Source of the DNA: Streptomyces sp. NBC_00247 | GTDB taxonomy: Bacteria; Actinomycetota; Actinomycetes; Streptomycetales; Streptomycetaceae | Length of the DNA stretch: 64,000 nt | Direction of reading: 5' to 3' | NCBI RefSeq assembly: GCF_036188265.1 | Contig: NZ_CP108093.1 | Span: 6,167,001 to 6,231,000 of the forward strand | Shown here: in pieces, positions 22,702 through 30,567 of the stretch | Layout of the letters: each line of letters begins with the position of its first letter | How positions within the stretch are numbered: the stretch's first letter is position 1 | Notes under the pieces: generated by a model | What the model was told of the DNA's origin: nothing | The model's input: only the letters and a program-made list of their open reading frames with translations | Databases searched by the model: none | Made by a program: the position numbers and the translations under genes

Positions 22702-22761
22702 CGCTTTAGACTGGTGCGTCGCTCGTCACCGTACGCCCGCCCGAGAGGCAGTCAGCCACCC

Positions 22762-23694
22762 ATGAAGCTCGTCTTCGCAGGCACCCCCGAGGTCGCAGTC
22801 CCCGCCCTGGACGCACTCATCGCCTCCGGCCGCCACGAGGTGGCCGCCGTCGTCACGCGTCCCGACGCACCGGCGGGCCGGGGGCGGCGGCTGGTCGCCA
22901 GCCCGGTCGCCGAGCGCGCCGAGGAGGCCGGGATCGAGGTCCTCAAGCCGGTCCGGCCGCGCGACGAGGGCTTCCTGGCGCGGCTCCGGGAGATCGCCCC
23001 GGACTGCTGCCCGGTCGTCGCCTACGGCGCGCTGCTGCCGAAGGCGGCTCTGGAGATCCCCGCCCGGGGCTGGGTCAACCTGCACTTCTCGCTGCTTCCC
23101 GCCTGGCGCGGCGCCGCCCCCGTGCAGCACTCCGTGATGGCGGGGGACGAGGTCACCGGAGCCTCGACCTTCCTGATCGAGGAGGGGCTCGACTCCGGGC
23201 CCGTCTACGGAGTCCTGACCGAGGAGGTCCGTCCCACCGACACCAGCGGTGACCTGCTGACCCGGCTCGCCTTCGCCGGGTCGGGGCTGCTCGCCGCGAC
23301 GATGGACGGCATCGAGGACGGCACCCTGCACGCCGTCCCCCAGCCGGCCGACGGAGTCACCCTCGCCCCGAAGATCACCGTCGAGGACGCCCAGGTGCGG
23401 TGGTCGGCGCCCGCCCTGCGGGTCGACCGGATCGTGCGCGGCTGCACCCCCGCCCCCGGCGCCTGGACGCTCTTCCGCGGCGAGCGGCTCAAGCTCGTCC
23501 AGGCCACTCCCGTGATCGACCGCCACGACCTGGCCCCGGGCGAGATCTCGGCCACCAAGAAGAACGTGTACGTGGGCACCGGCTCGCACGCCGTCGAGCT
23601 GCTCTGGGTGCAGCCGCAGGGCAAGAAGCCCATGCAGGCCGCCGACTGGGCGCGCGGTGTCCGCCTCGCCCCCGGCGAGCTGCTCGGACTCTAA
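22762..23694 (+). CDS. fmt: Methionyl-tRNA formyltransferase
   Basis: This 310-residue enzyme formylates initiator Met-tRNA. The formyl-THF site WVNLHFSLLPAWRGAAPVQ carries the catalytic Asn and His, and the Asp is in EEGLDSGPVY. The C-terminal tRNA-binding domain follows. ATG 22762 has GAGAGG upstream. The gene is hemmed in by mobile DNA. An IS4 element ends 60 bp before it, and the stop TAA (23692-23694) lies inside the terminal repeat of a MITE-like element. Confidence 0.96.
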   Translation: MKLVFAGTPEVAVPALDALIASGRHEVAAVVTRPDAPAGRGRRLVASPVAERAEEAGIEVLKPVRPRDEGFLARLREIAPDCCPVVAYGALLPKAALEIPARGWVNLHFSLLPAWRGAAPVQHSVMAGDEVTGASTFLIEEGLDSGPVYGVLTEEVRPTDTSGDLLTRLAFAGSGLLAATMDGIEDGTLHAVPQPADGVTLAPKITVEDAQVRWSAPALRVDRIVRGCTPAPGAWTLFRGERLKLVQATPVIDRHDLAPGEISATKKNVYVGTGSHAVELLWVQPQGKKPMQAADWARGVRLAPGELLGL

Positions 23695-23858
23695 GGGCTG
23701 TCCCGCAATTCCTGGCGGGTGCGCGACGACAGCTACGGCACCTCGCCGCGTTGTCGGAACGTCCACATACATCCAGTATGCGGACGCCCCTCCGCCTTGC
23801 GATGCACCGCATCTGACGCCGCGCACTGATCCACCACGAATTGCGGGACAGCCCTTAG
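23691..23858. mobile_element. MITE-like element with 21-bp terminal inverted repeats
   Basis: The left end (23691-23711) and right end (23838-23858) are perfect 21-bp inverted repeats built on aagggctgtcccgcaattc. If the repeat proper starts at AGGGCTG, it is flanked by TA on both sides, as in Tc1/IS630-type targets. Another inverted repeat lies inside (gtccacata/tatgcggac). No transposase is encoded in 168 bp. The end sequence resembles termini scattered in Streptomyces genomes, from memory. It supplies the fmt stop codon. Confidence 0.7.
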
Positions 23859-23860
23859 GG

Positions 23861-23900
23861 CCGCGACTCGGACTCCAGCGCCGCGACTCGGACTCCAGCG
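23861..23900. repeat. Perfect 20-bp tandem duplication
   Basis: ccgcgactcggactccagcg occurs twice head to tail (23861-23880, 23881-23900) just beyond the MITE-like element. The remaining bases up to rsmB show only GC-rich non-coding sequence. Confidence 0.85.
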
Positions 23901-24027
23901 CCGGGACGGAGCGGAGCTTGCCGGGTGCGGCACCGGCGTCCGCGCCCGGCACTGGTTCCGCGGCCCGCGCGGCGGCGACGTAGGCTGGGTGGGTTCGCCC
24001 CCTCACCATCAGCGGAGCACCTTTCAC

Positions 24028-25461
24028 GTGAACGACCAGCCGCGTCGCCGTCCCGCCCAGCCCCACCGCCGCCCGAAGAAGGACCCGGTGCGGTTCCTGG
24101 CCTTCGAGGCACTGCGGGCGGTCGACGAGCGCGACGCCTACGCCAACCTCGTGCTTCCCCCGCTGCTGAAGAAGGCCCGCGCCAAGGGTGACTTCGACAG
24201 CCGCGACGCGGCGCTGGCGACGGAGCTGGTCTACGGGACGCTGCGCCGGCAGGGCACGTACGACGCGATCGTCGCGGCCTGCATCGACCGGCCGCTGCGC
24301 GAGGTCGACCCGCCGGTGCTCGACGTACTCAACATGGGCGTGCACCAGCTGCTGGGCACCCGCATCCCCACCCATGCCGCCGTCTCCGCCAGCGTCGAGC
24401 TGGCGCGCGTGGTGCTGGGGGAGGGGCGGGCCAAGTTCGTCAACGCGGTGCTGCGCAAGGTCACCGCGAAGGACCTGGACGCCTGGCTCGACCAGGTCGC
24501 GCCGCCCTTCGACGAGGACGCCGAAGCCCACCTCGCCGTGGTCCATTCGCATCCGCGCTGGGTGGTATCCGCCCTGTGGGACTCCCTCGGCGGCGGCCGG
24601 GCCGGGATCGAGGACCTCCTCGAAGCCGACAACGAGCGCCCCGAGGTCACCCTGGTCGCCCGCCCCGGCCGGTCCACCACCGCTGAACTCGCGGACGCCC
24701 TGGGGGAGGAGCAGTCGCTCCCCGGCCGCTGGTCGCCCTATGCCGTACGCATGGCCGAGGGCGGCGAGCCCGGCGCGCTGGCCGCCGTACGGGACGGCAG
24801 CGCCGGTGTGCAGGACGAGGGCAGCCAGCTCGTCGCCGCCGCCCTCGCCAACGCCCCGCTGGAGGGCGACGACACCCGCTGGCTCGACGGCTGCGCCGGT
24901 CCCGGCGGAAAGGCCGCCCTGCTGGCCGCGCTCGCCGCCGGGCGGGGCGCCGCTCTGCTCGCCGCCGAGAAGCAGCCGCACCGTGCGCGGCTCGTGGAGC
25001 GGGCACTGGCCGGCAACCCGGGCCCGTACCAGGTGATCACCGCCGACGGCACCCGCCCGCCGTGGCTGCCCGGCAGCTTCGACCGCATCCTGATGGACGT
25101 GCCGTGCTCCGGTCTGGGTGCGCTGCGCCGCCGCCCCGAAGCGCGCTGGCGTCGCCGCCCCGAGGACCTGGAGGGTTTCGCCCCGCTCCAGCGCGGACTG
25201 CTGCGCGAGGCACTCAAGGCGGTACGGGTCGGCGGGGTCGTCGGCTACGCGACCTGCTCGCCCCACCTCGCCGAGACCCGGACCGTGGTGGAGGACGTCC
25301 TGAAGGGGCGTGGCGGCGACCCGGTCGAAGCCGAGTGGGTGGACGCCCGCCCCCTGATGCCGGGTGTCCCCGCCCTGGGCGACGGCCCCGACGTCCAGCT
25401 CTGGCCCCACCTGCACGGCACCGACGCGATGTACCTCGCGCTGCTGCGGCGCACGGGCTGA
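24028..25461 (+). CDS. rsmB: 16S rRNA (cytosine-967-C5)-methyltransferase
   Basis: This 477-residue protein has a basic Pro/Arg-rich N-terminus, an N-terminal NusB-like RNA-binding domain (about 25-165), and a C-terminal SAM-dependent domain with LDGCAGPGGKA, DVPCSGLGALRRRPEARWR and the catalytic GYATCSPH motif. GTG 24028 was chosen because conserved sequence starts there. GGAG lies about 12 bp upstream. It follows fmt, the usual pairing, now separated by the MITE-like element. Confidence 0.94.
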   Translation: MNDQPRRRPAQPHRRPKKDPVRFLAFEALRAVDERDAYANLVLPPLLKKARAKGDFDSRDAALATELVYGTLRRQGTYDAIVAACIDRPLREVDPPVLDVLNMGVHQLLGTRIPTHAAVSASVELARVVLGEGRAKFVNAVLRKVTAKDLDAWLDQVAPPFDEDAEAHLAVVHSHPRWVVSALWDSLGGGRAGIEDLLEADNERPEVTLVARPGRSTTAELADALGEEQSLPGRWSPYAVRMAEGGEPGALAAVRDGSAGVQDEGSQLVAAALANAPLEGDDTRWLDGCAGPGGKAALLAALAAGRGAALLAAEKQPHRARLVERALAGNPGPYQVITADGTRPPWLPGSFDRILMDVPCSGLGALRRRPEARWRRRPEDLEGFAPLQRGLLREALKAVRVGGVVGYATCSPHLAETRTVVEDVLKGRGGDPVEAEWVDARPLMPGVPALGDGPDVQLWPHLHGTDAMYLALLRRTG

Positions 25462-25462
25462 C

Positions 25463-25513
25463 CGTCCGGCCGCGGACGCGTCCCGGGCGGCGGGGCGCGT
25501 CCGCGGCCGGACG
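25463..25513 (+). terminator. Hairpin terminator after rsmB
   Basis: A perfect 18-bp stem (25463-25480 with 25496-25513) with a 15-nt GC-rich loop starts 2 nt after the rsmB stop. Confidence 0.75.
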
Positions 25514-25646
25514 CGATCCGTCCGAGCCCCTTCCTCCCGGCGTACGGGAGCACGTACGGCGTGCGTTGCCCGAACCGTGACCACCCCGTGAGGCTTTGGG
25601 GCTCCCTGTGGCGGGGAAGCGGTCCGGAGCATGGCAGGCTTGGGGC

Positions 25647-26330
25647 ATGGCCCAGATCAACCCCAGCATTCTCTCCGCCGACTTCGCCCGTCTCGCCGAT
25701 GAGGCGAAGGCGGTGCAGGGTGCCGACTGGCTCCACGTCGACGTGATGGACAACCACTTCGTGCCCAACCTGACTCTCGGTGTGCCCATCGTGGAGTCGC
25801 TGAGCCGGGCCACCGACACCCCGCTCGACTGCCACCTCATGATCGAGGACCCGGACCGCTGGGCGCCGCAGTACGTCGAGGTCGGCGCCGGCTCCGTCAC
25901 CTTCCACGTGGAGGCGGCGGCGGCCCCGGTCCGGCTCGCACGGGAGATCCGCGCCAAGGGCGCCCGGGCGTCGATGGCGCTCAAGCCGGCGACGCCCATC
26001 GAGCCGTACGAGGACCTGCTCCCCGAGCTCGACATGCTGCTGATCATGACCGTGGAGCCGGGCTTCGGCGGGCAGGCGTTCCTCGACATCATGCTGCCGA
26101 AGATCCGCCGTACCCGGGACCTGATCTCCCAGCACGGCCTCGACCTGTGGCTGCAGATCGACGGCGGGGTCTCCGCGGAGACCATCGAGCGCTGTGCCGA
26201 GGCGGGCGCCGACGTGTTCGTCGCGGGTTCGGCGGTGTACGGGGCGTCGGACCCGGCCGAGGCGGTGCGCGCGCTGCGGGCCAAGGCACAGGCGGCGACG
26301 GCCGCCGCGCCCTGGGCATGCGGCCACTGA
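25647..26330 (+). CDS. rpe: Ribulose-phosphate 3-epimerase
   Basis: This 227-residue TIM barrel interconverts ribulose-5-P and xylulose-5-P in the pentose phosphate pathway. INPSILSADFARL, HVDVMDNHFVPN, CHLMI, MTVEPGFGGQ and QIDGGV carry the metal and catalytic residues. ATG 25647 follows the weak SD-like ggcttgggg. The next gene, a sugar-phosphate-sensing regulator, runs the same way 102 bp on. Confidence 0.96.
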   Translation: MAQINPSILSADFARLADEAKAVQGADWLHVDVMDNHFVPNLTLGVPIVESLSRATDTPLDCHLMIEDPDRWAPQYVEVGAGSVTFHVEAAAAPVRLAREIRAKGARASMALKPATPIEPYEDLLPELDMLLIMTVEPGFGGQAFLDIMLPKIRRTRDLISQHGLDLWLQIDGGVSAETIERCAEAGADVFVAGSAVYGASDPAEAVRALRAKAQAATAAAPWACGH

Positions 26331-26432
26331 GCCAAGGGCAGATGAACGCGGCCCGACGAGGCCGATCAAGTTCGCCGGATCTGACAGGATGAACGGCGTA
26401 ACGGGCGTGTGAACAGCAGTGAGGAGATCGCG

Positions 26433-27458
26433 GTGTCTGGCATCTCGGCGGGTCGGTCAGCCATGCGGATGGGCCCCGCGGAGCTCGTGCAGGCGGCGGC
26501 CATGGCTCGGCGGTTCTATCTGGAGGGGAAGTCCAAGATCCAGATCGCCGAGGAGTTCGGCGTCAGCCGCTTCAAGGTGGCCCGGGTCCTGGAGACGGCC
26601 CTCGAACGTGATCTCGTGCGCATCGAGATCCGGGTGCCGGCCGAGCTGGACGCGGAGCGCTCCGACGCGCTGCGGTCCCGGTACGGGCTGCGCCACGCGG
26701 TCGTCGTGGAGTCCCCGGCGGACGAGCAGGACGACGCCCCCGACCCGGAGAACCTGGGCGAGGTCGCGGCCGATCTGCTCGGCGAACTGGTGACCGAGGG
26801 CGATGTCCTCGGACTGGCGTGGGGACGGTCCACCATCCACATGGCGGCGGCGCTCGACCAGCTCCCGCCGTGCACGGTGGTCCAGCTGACCGGCGTGTAC
26901 GACGCGGGCACGGCCGAGCGCGGATCGGTGGAAGCGGTCCGCAGGGCCGCCCAGGTCTCCGGCGGCGAGGCACACCCCATCTACGCCCCGATGCTGCTCC
27001 CGGACCCGGCCACCGCCGCCGCGCTCCGCAATCAGACGGGGATCGCGCGCGCCTTCGACTACTTCGACAAGGTCACCGTCGCGGCGGTCTCCATCGGCTC
27101 CTGGGAGCCGGGCATCTCCACCGTCCACGACATGCTGTCGGACGAAGAGCGCGCCCACTACGCCTCCCTCGGCGTGGCGGCCGAGATGTCCGCCCACCTC
27201 TTCGACGCCGACGGGCGCCGGGTCGGCCGGGATCTCGGCGAGCGCTGCATCACCGTGGAGGCCGACCGGCTCCGCCGCATCCCCGAGGTCGTGGCCATCG
27301 CGGGCGGCCAGCGCAAGGCCGCGGCGATCGGAGCGGTGCTCCGCTCCGGCCTGGTGACCAGCCTGGTGACGGACACCGCCGCCGCCGACTACCTGCTGAC
27401 CGAGTCGGCCGCCGGAATCAGGCCGGCCCTGGAGCGGGCCGACCCGGACGGCCACTGA
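26433..27458 (+). CDS. SorC/DeoR-type sugar-binding transcriptional regulator
   Basis: This 341-residue protein has an N-terminal HTH (ARRFYLEGKSKIQIAEEFGVSRFKVARVLE, in pieces about 22-52) and a C-terminal sugar-phosphate-binding domain (about 80-335) with GLAWGRST and AIAGGQRK. Such proteins sense phosphorylated sugars, and the position next to rpe suggests pentose phosphate control. GTG 26433 has GAGGAG 6 bp upstream. GTG 26409 is an in-frame alternative adding eight residues. Confidence 0.85.
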   Translation: MSGISAGRSAMRMGPAELVQAAAMARRFYLEGKSKIQIAEEFGVSRFKVARVLETALERDLVRIEIRVPAELDAERSDALRSRYGLRHAVVVESPADEQDDAPDPENLGEVAADLLGELVTEGDVLGLAWGRSTIHMAAALDQLPPCTVVQLTGVYDAGTAERGSVEAVRRAAQVSGGEAHPIYAPMLLPDPATAAALRNQTGIARAFDYFDKVTVAAVSIGSWEPGISTVHDMLSDEERAHYASLGVAAEMSAHLFDADGRRVGRDLGERCITVEADRLRRIPEVVAIAGGQRKAAAIGAVLRSGLVTSLVTDTAAADYLLTESAAGIRPALERADPDGH

Positions 27459-27479
27459 CGGATCTCCGTACCCGAGAAG

Positions 27480-27520
27480 CGAAGAGGCCGGCACCCCGCG
27501 ACGGGGTGCCGGCCTCTTCG
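27480..27520. terminator. Bidirectional terminator
   Basis: A perfect 19-bp stem (27480-27498 with 27502-27520) and a 3-nt loop lie between the convergent regulator and terpene synthase genes. Confidence 0.8.
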
Positions 27521-27538
27521 CCGTTCCGGACGGGGCTC

Positions 27539-28639
27539 TCAGCCCCGCGCGTGGCCGGCTCGGTCGGCCGCGATGCCGAGCACCGCTTCCTCCAGGTACT
27601 GCCCGGGCTCCTCGTACTGGCTGACGTCGGCGGGGTTGTACCGGGGCGTCCGCATGGACCAGTCGAGGTTGCCGCGCATCCAGCTGCGCATGCCGTCCAG
27701 ATAGGGCACCAGCAGGCCGGAGAGCTGGGGGTACAGCTCCAGGAGTTCGTCCTCCGCGGTCAGGAACCGCTCCGTCTCCGTGGCTATCCGCTCCGCGACC
27801 AGGTCCAGCGCCTCCTGTTCGCCGAGCCCGCGGTGGTGGCGGACCAGGTGGACGAGGTTGTGGATCTCGCCGAGGACCTGCTCCTTCTCGTAGGAGTAGA
27901 CGTCGTTCGCCCAGCACACCACGTTGCACGCGGCTTCGAGCGCGGTGATGAACCGGGGGTCGTTGTGGATCGACGCGGGGGCCTCGATCCCGGCGACGAT
28001 CTCTATGAGGTCCATGCAGACGTGTATCGCGCCGGTGTGACGGCGCTTGGCGATGTAGGTCTCCTCGGACGGGACGACGCCGTCCGCGCGGTTCCCCGCC
28101 TCCCAGGTCGTGGCCGTGGTGAGGTAGGCCACCAGGTGGAAGGCGAACCGGGTCCGCCAGTGCGGAGGCACGTCCGGAACCGTGCGTTCCCACAGATCGG
28201 TCAGAGCCACGACGGCTCTGGGCAGGTCCTCGCCGGGCTCCGGGTCCGGGGCGGTGCCGTCCACCACGGCACGCATCCGGGCGACGACGTGCCGCACCCG
28301 CTCGGGGTCGCGGCCGAGATGGCCGTCGTCGAGCTGGTCGTCGACGAGGAACAGCCAGACGAACCAGTCGGCCACCAGGTCCAGCTGACCGGGATCCGCC
28401 GTGGGGTGGACCATGCCGACGAACGCCGCGAAGTCGGCTTGTTCGAACCGCTCGCGCGCGGACTCGCGGTGCACCAGCCCGGTGCTGCGCGTCCAGCTGT
28501 CGAGGTGCTCTCGGGTGTGCCCGACGTGCGGATTCGTGCGCTGAGGGAACGGGCAGTAAATGTCCGGCAGTTCACTTTCCACGGGCGGATCCGGGTCCTC
28601 TCCGGTCATTCGCGTGACGGGCGGCCGGGGACGTTCCAT
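27539..28639 (-). CDS. Class I terpene synthase (sesquiterpene cyclase-like)
   Basis: This 366-residue terpene cyclase has the Asp-rich motif DDQLDD at 100-105, the NSE triad NDVYSYEKE (N245, S249, E253) and a C-terminal RY pair (TPRYNP), all needed for Mg-diphosphate binding. It probably cyclises farnesyl diphosphate to a volatile sesquiterpene. The product cannot be predicted. ATG 28639 is the likely start (28609 alternative); an open frame to 28936 is unsupported. No P450 or prenyltransferase is adjacent, so it is an orphan cyclase. Confidence 0.88.
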   Translation of the reverse strand: MERPRPPVTRMTGEDPDPPVESELPDIYCPFPQRTNPHVGHTREHLDSWTRSTGLVHRESARERFEQADFAAFVGMVHPTADPGQLDLVADWFVWLFLVDDQLDDGHLGRDPERVRHVVARMRAVVDGTAPDPEPGEDLPRAVVALTDLWERTVPDVPPHWRTRFAFHLVAYLTTATTWEAGNRADGVVPSEETYIAKRRHTGAIHVCMDLIEIVAGIEAPASIHNDPRFITALEAACNVVCWANDVYSYEKEQVLGEIHNLVHLVRHHRGLGEQEALDLVAERIATETERFLTAEDELLELYPQLSGLLVPYLDGMRSWMRGNLDWSMRTPRYNPADVSQYEEPGQYLEEAVLGIAADRAGHARG

Positions 28640-28727
28640 CGGTGCCCCGGGGTGCCTCCAAGACCTGCGGATGGTGAAACTACCTGACTGCTTGTCACCT
28701 GGTCCAGCAAGGAAGACCGCCACGCAT

Positions 28728-28742
28728 TCGAATCTTGTTCGA
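28728..28742. promoter_or_regulatory. Inverted repeat TCGAA-N5-TTCGA in the divergent promoter region
   Basis: This sits in the 274-bp gap between the terpene synthase and guaB1. It is one base short of a LexA box (which needs TCGAA-N6-TTCGA) and lacks the CGAAC-N4-GTTCG core. It may be an operator for another regulator. Confidence 0.35.
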
Positions 28743-28913
28743 TTGTCTGGAGGTGGTGTGTACGCGCCATCGGATCGGGGTAGGTTCCGCCGGTCGGGAT
28801 GTGGTCCGGCGGTCCGCCGCCGTGCGCTCCTGTAGGAACCTACGAGCGATGGTGGCCATTGCTGTGCCTTTTCCGGGACGACCTGCGGCGATTCCCGTGG
28901 AACCATGGGTGTC

Positions 28914-30380
28914 ATGCGTTTTCTCGAACCTGGCACCGGCCGTTACTCAGACACCCCGTCCGTCCCGTACGACCTCACGTACGACGACGTCTTCATGGTT
29001 CCGGGGCGTTCGGCGGTCGGATCGCGCCAAGGAGTGGATCTTTCCGCGCCCGACGGCACGGGGACGACCATCCCGCTGGTGGTCGCCAACATGACCGCCA
29101 TCGCCGGTCGGCGGATGGCCGAAACCGTCGCCCGTCGCGGCGGTCTCGTCGTCATCCCGCAGGACATCCCGATCGAGGTCGTCACCGAGGTCGTCTCCTG
29201 GGTCAAGACGCGCCACCTCGTCCTCGACACCCCGATCGTGCTGGCTCCCGGCCAGACCGTCGCGGACGCCCTCTCGCTGCTGCCCAAGCGCGCGCACGGC
29301 GCGGGTGTCGTGGTGGACGAGGACGGGAAGCCGGTCGGCGTCGTCACCGACCACGACCTGACCGGTGTGGACCGCTTCACGCAGCTCTCCGAGGTCATGT
29401 CCAGGGATCTGGTCGTGCTGGACGCGGACATCGACCCCCGCGAGGCCTTCAACCGGCTCGACACGGCCCACCGCAAGCTCGCTCCCGCCGTCGACGCTCA
29501 GGGGCGGCTGGTCGGCATCCTCACGCGCAAGGCCGCTCTCCGCGCCACCCTGTACACCCCCGCCACCGACGCCGAGGGCCGGCTGCGTGTCGCCGCCGCC
29601 GTCGGCATCAACGGAGACGTCGCGGGCAAGGCCAAGCAGCTCCTGGACGCCGGCGTGGACACCCTCGTGGTGGACACCGCCCACGGCCACCAGGAATCGA
29701 TGATCAGCGCGGTCCGCGCGGTCCGTGCCCTCGACCCGAAGGTCCCGATCGTCGCGGGCAACATCGTCGCCGCCGAAGGCGTGCGCGACCTCATCGAGGC
29801 GGGCGCCGACATCATCAAGGTCGGTGTCGGCCCCGGTGCCATGTGCACCACCCGGATGATGACCGGAGTGGGCCGGCCGCAGTTCTCCGCGGTCCTGGAG
29901 TGCGCCGCCGAGGCGAAGAAGTACGGCAAGCACGTCTGGGCGGACGGCGGCGTCCGCCACCCGCGCGACGTGGCCATGGCCCTCGCGGCCGGTGCGTCCA
30001 ACGTGATGATCGGCTCCTGGTTCGCCGGTACGTACGAGTCGCCCGGCGACCTCCAGCAGTCGGCCGACGGCCGGTACTACAAGGAGTCGTTCGGCATGGC
30101 CTCGGCCCGCGCGGTGAAGAACCGCACGTCCGACGAGTCGGCCTACGACCGGGCCCGCAAGGCGCTCTTCGAGGAGGGCATCTCCACCTCGCGGATGTTC
30201 CTGGACCCGACGCGGCCCGGCGTCGAGGACCTGATCGACTCGATCATCGCGGGCGTCCGCTCGTCCTGCACCTACGCCGGCGCCGCCTCCCTGGAGGAGT
30301 TCGCGGAGAAGGCGGTCGTCGGCGTGCAGAGCGCCGCCGGATACGCCGAGGGCAAGCCCCTCCACGCCAGCTGGAGTTGA
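28914..30380 (+). CDS. guaB1: GuaB1-family IMP dehydrogenase/GMP reductase-like protein
   Basis: This 488-residue protein has an IMPDH TIM barrel interrupted by a CBS pair (about 95-205). The catalytic Cys is in GVGPGAMCTTRMMTG. Actinobacteria carry a canonical GuaB2 elsewhere. GuaB1 paralogues such as that of mycobacteria have been reported to be GMP reductases regulated through the CBS domains, so purine salvage is the better guess than GTP synthesis. ATG 28914 was chosen; ATG 28905 is 3 codons upstream. Confidence 0.9.
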   Translation: MRFLEPGTGRYSDTPSVPYDLTYDDVFMVPGRSAVGSRQGVDLSAPDGTGTTIPLVVANMTAIAGRRMAETVARRGGLVVIPQDIPIEVVTEVVSWVKTRHLVLDTPIVLAPGQTVADALSLLPKRAHGAGVVVDEDGKPVGVVTDHDLTGVDRFTQLSEVMSRDLVVLDADIDPREAFNRLDTAHRKLAPAVDAQGRLVGILTRKAALRATLYTPATDAEGRLRVAAAVGINGDVAGKAKQLLDAGVDTLVVDTAHGHQESMISAVRAVRALDPKVPIVAGNIVAAEGVRDLIEAGADIIKVGVGPGAMCTTRMMTGVGRPQFSAVLECAAEAKKYGKHVWADGGVRHPRDVAMALAAGASNVMIGSWFAGTYESPGDLQQSADGRYYKESFGMASARAVKNRTSDESAYDRARKALFEEGISTSRMFLDPTRPGVEDLIDSIIAGVRSSCTYAGAASLEEFAEKAVVGVQSAAGYAEGKPLHASWS

Positions 30381-30411
30381 TCCCGCCGGTCGCTTTGGAC
30401 CTGAACGACTC

Positions 30412-30448
30412 CTGTGCCCCCCGCGGTGTCCGACCGCGGGGGGCACAG
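30412..30448 (+). terminator. Hairpin terminator after guaB1
   Basis: A perfect 15-bp stem (30412-30426 with 30434-30448) has a 7-nt loop. Confidence 0.8.
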
Positions 30449-30492
30449 TCGTACGCCCGTCCTCCGGTCGAGCTCCTTCGTGGGCCGGTCTG

Positions 30493-30524
30493 TTGCTTCA
30501 ACTCCGCTGCGACGTAAGTAATAT
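30493..30524 (+). promoter_or_regulatory. Putative promoter of the aldehyde dehydrogenase gene
   Basis: TTGCTT (30493-30498) and TAAGTA (30515-30520) with 16 bp between them stand in an unusually AT-rich patch. TAATAT at 519-524 is an alternative -10. The ATG lies 44 bp downstream. Confidence 0.35.
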
Positions 30525-30567
30525 GAGTTCCGTTCAGTCACCCGCCCACTCTGCGGTAAGGGATCTC

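Noticed and set aside
28728..28742. LexA/SOS box before guaB1
   Set aside because: The spacing is one base short and the CGAAC-N4-GTTCG core is absent. It is kept only as an unassigned inverted repeat.
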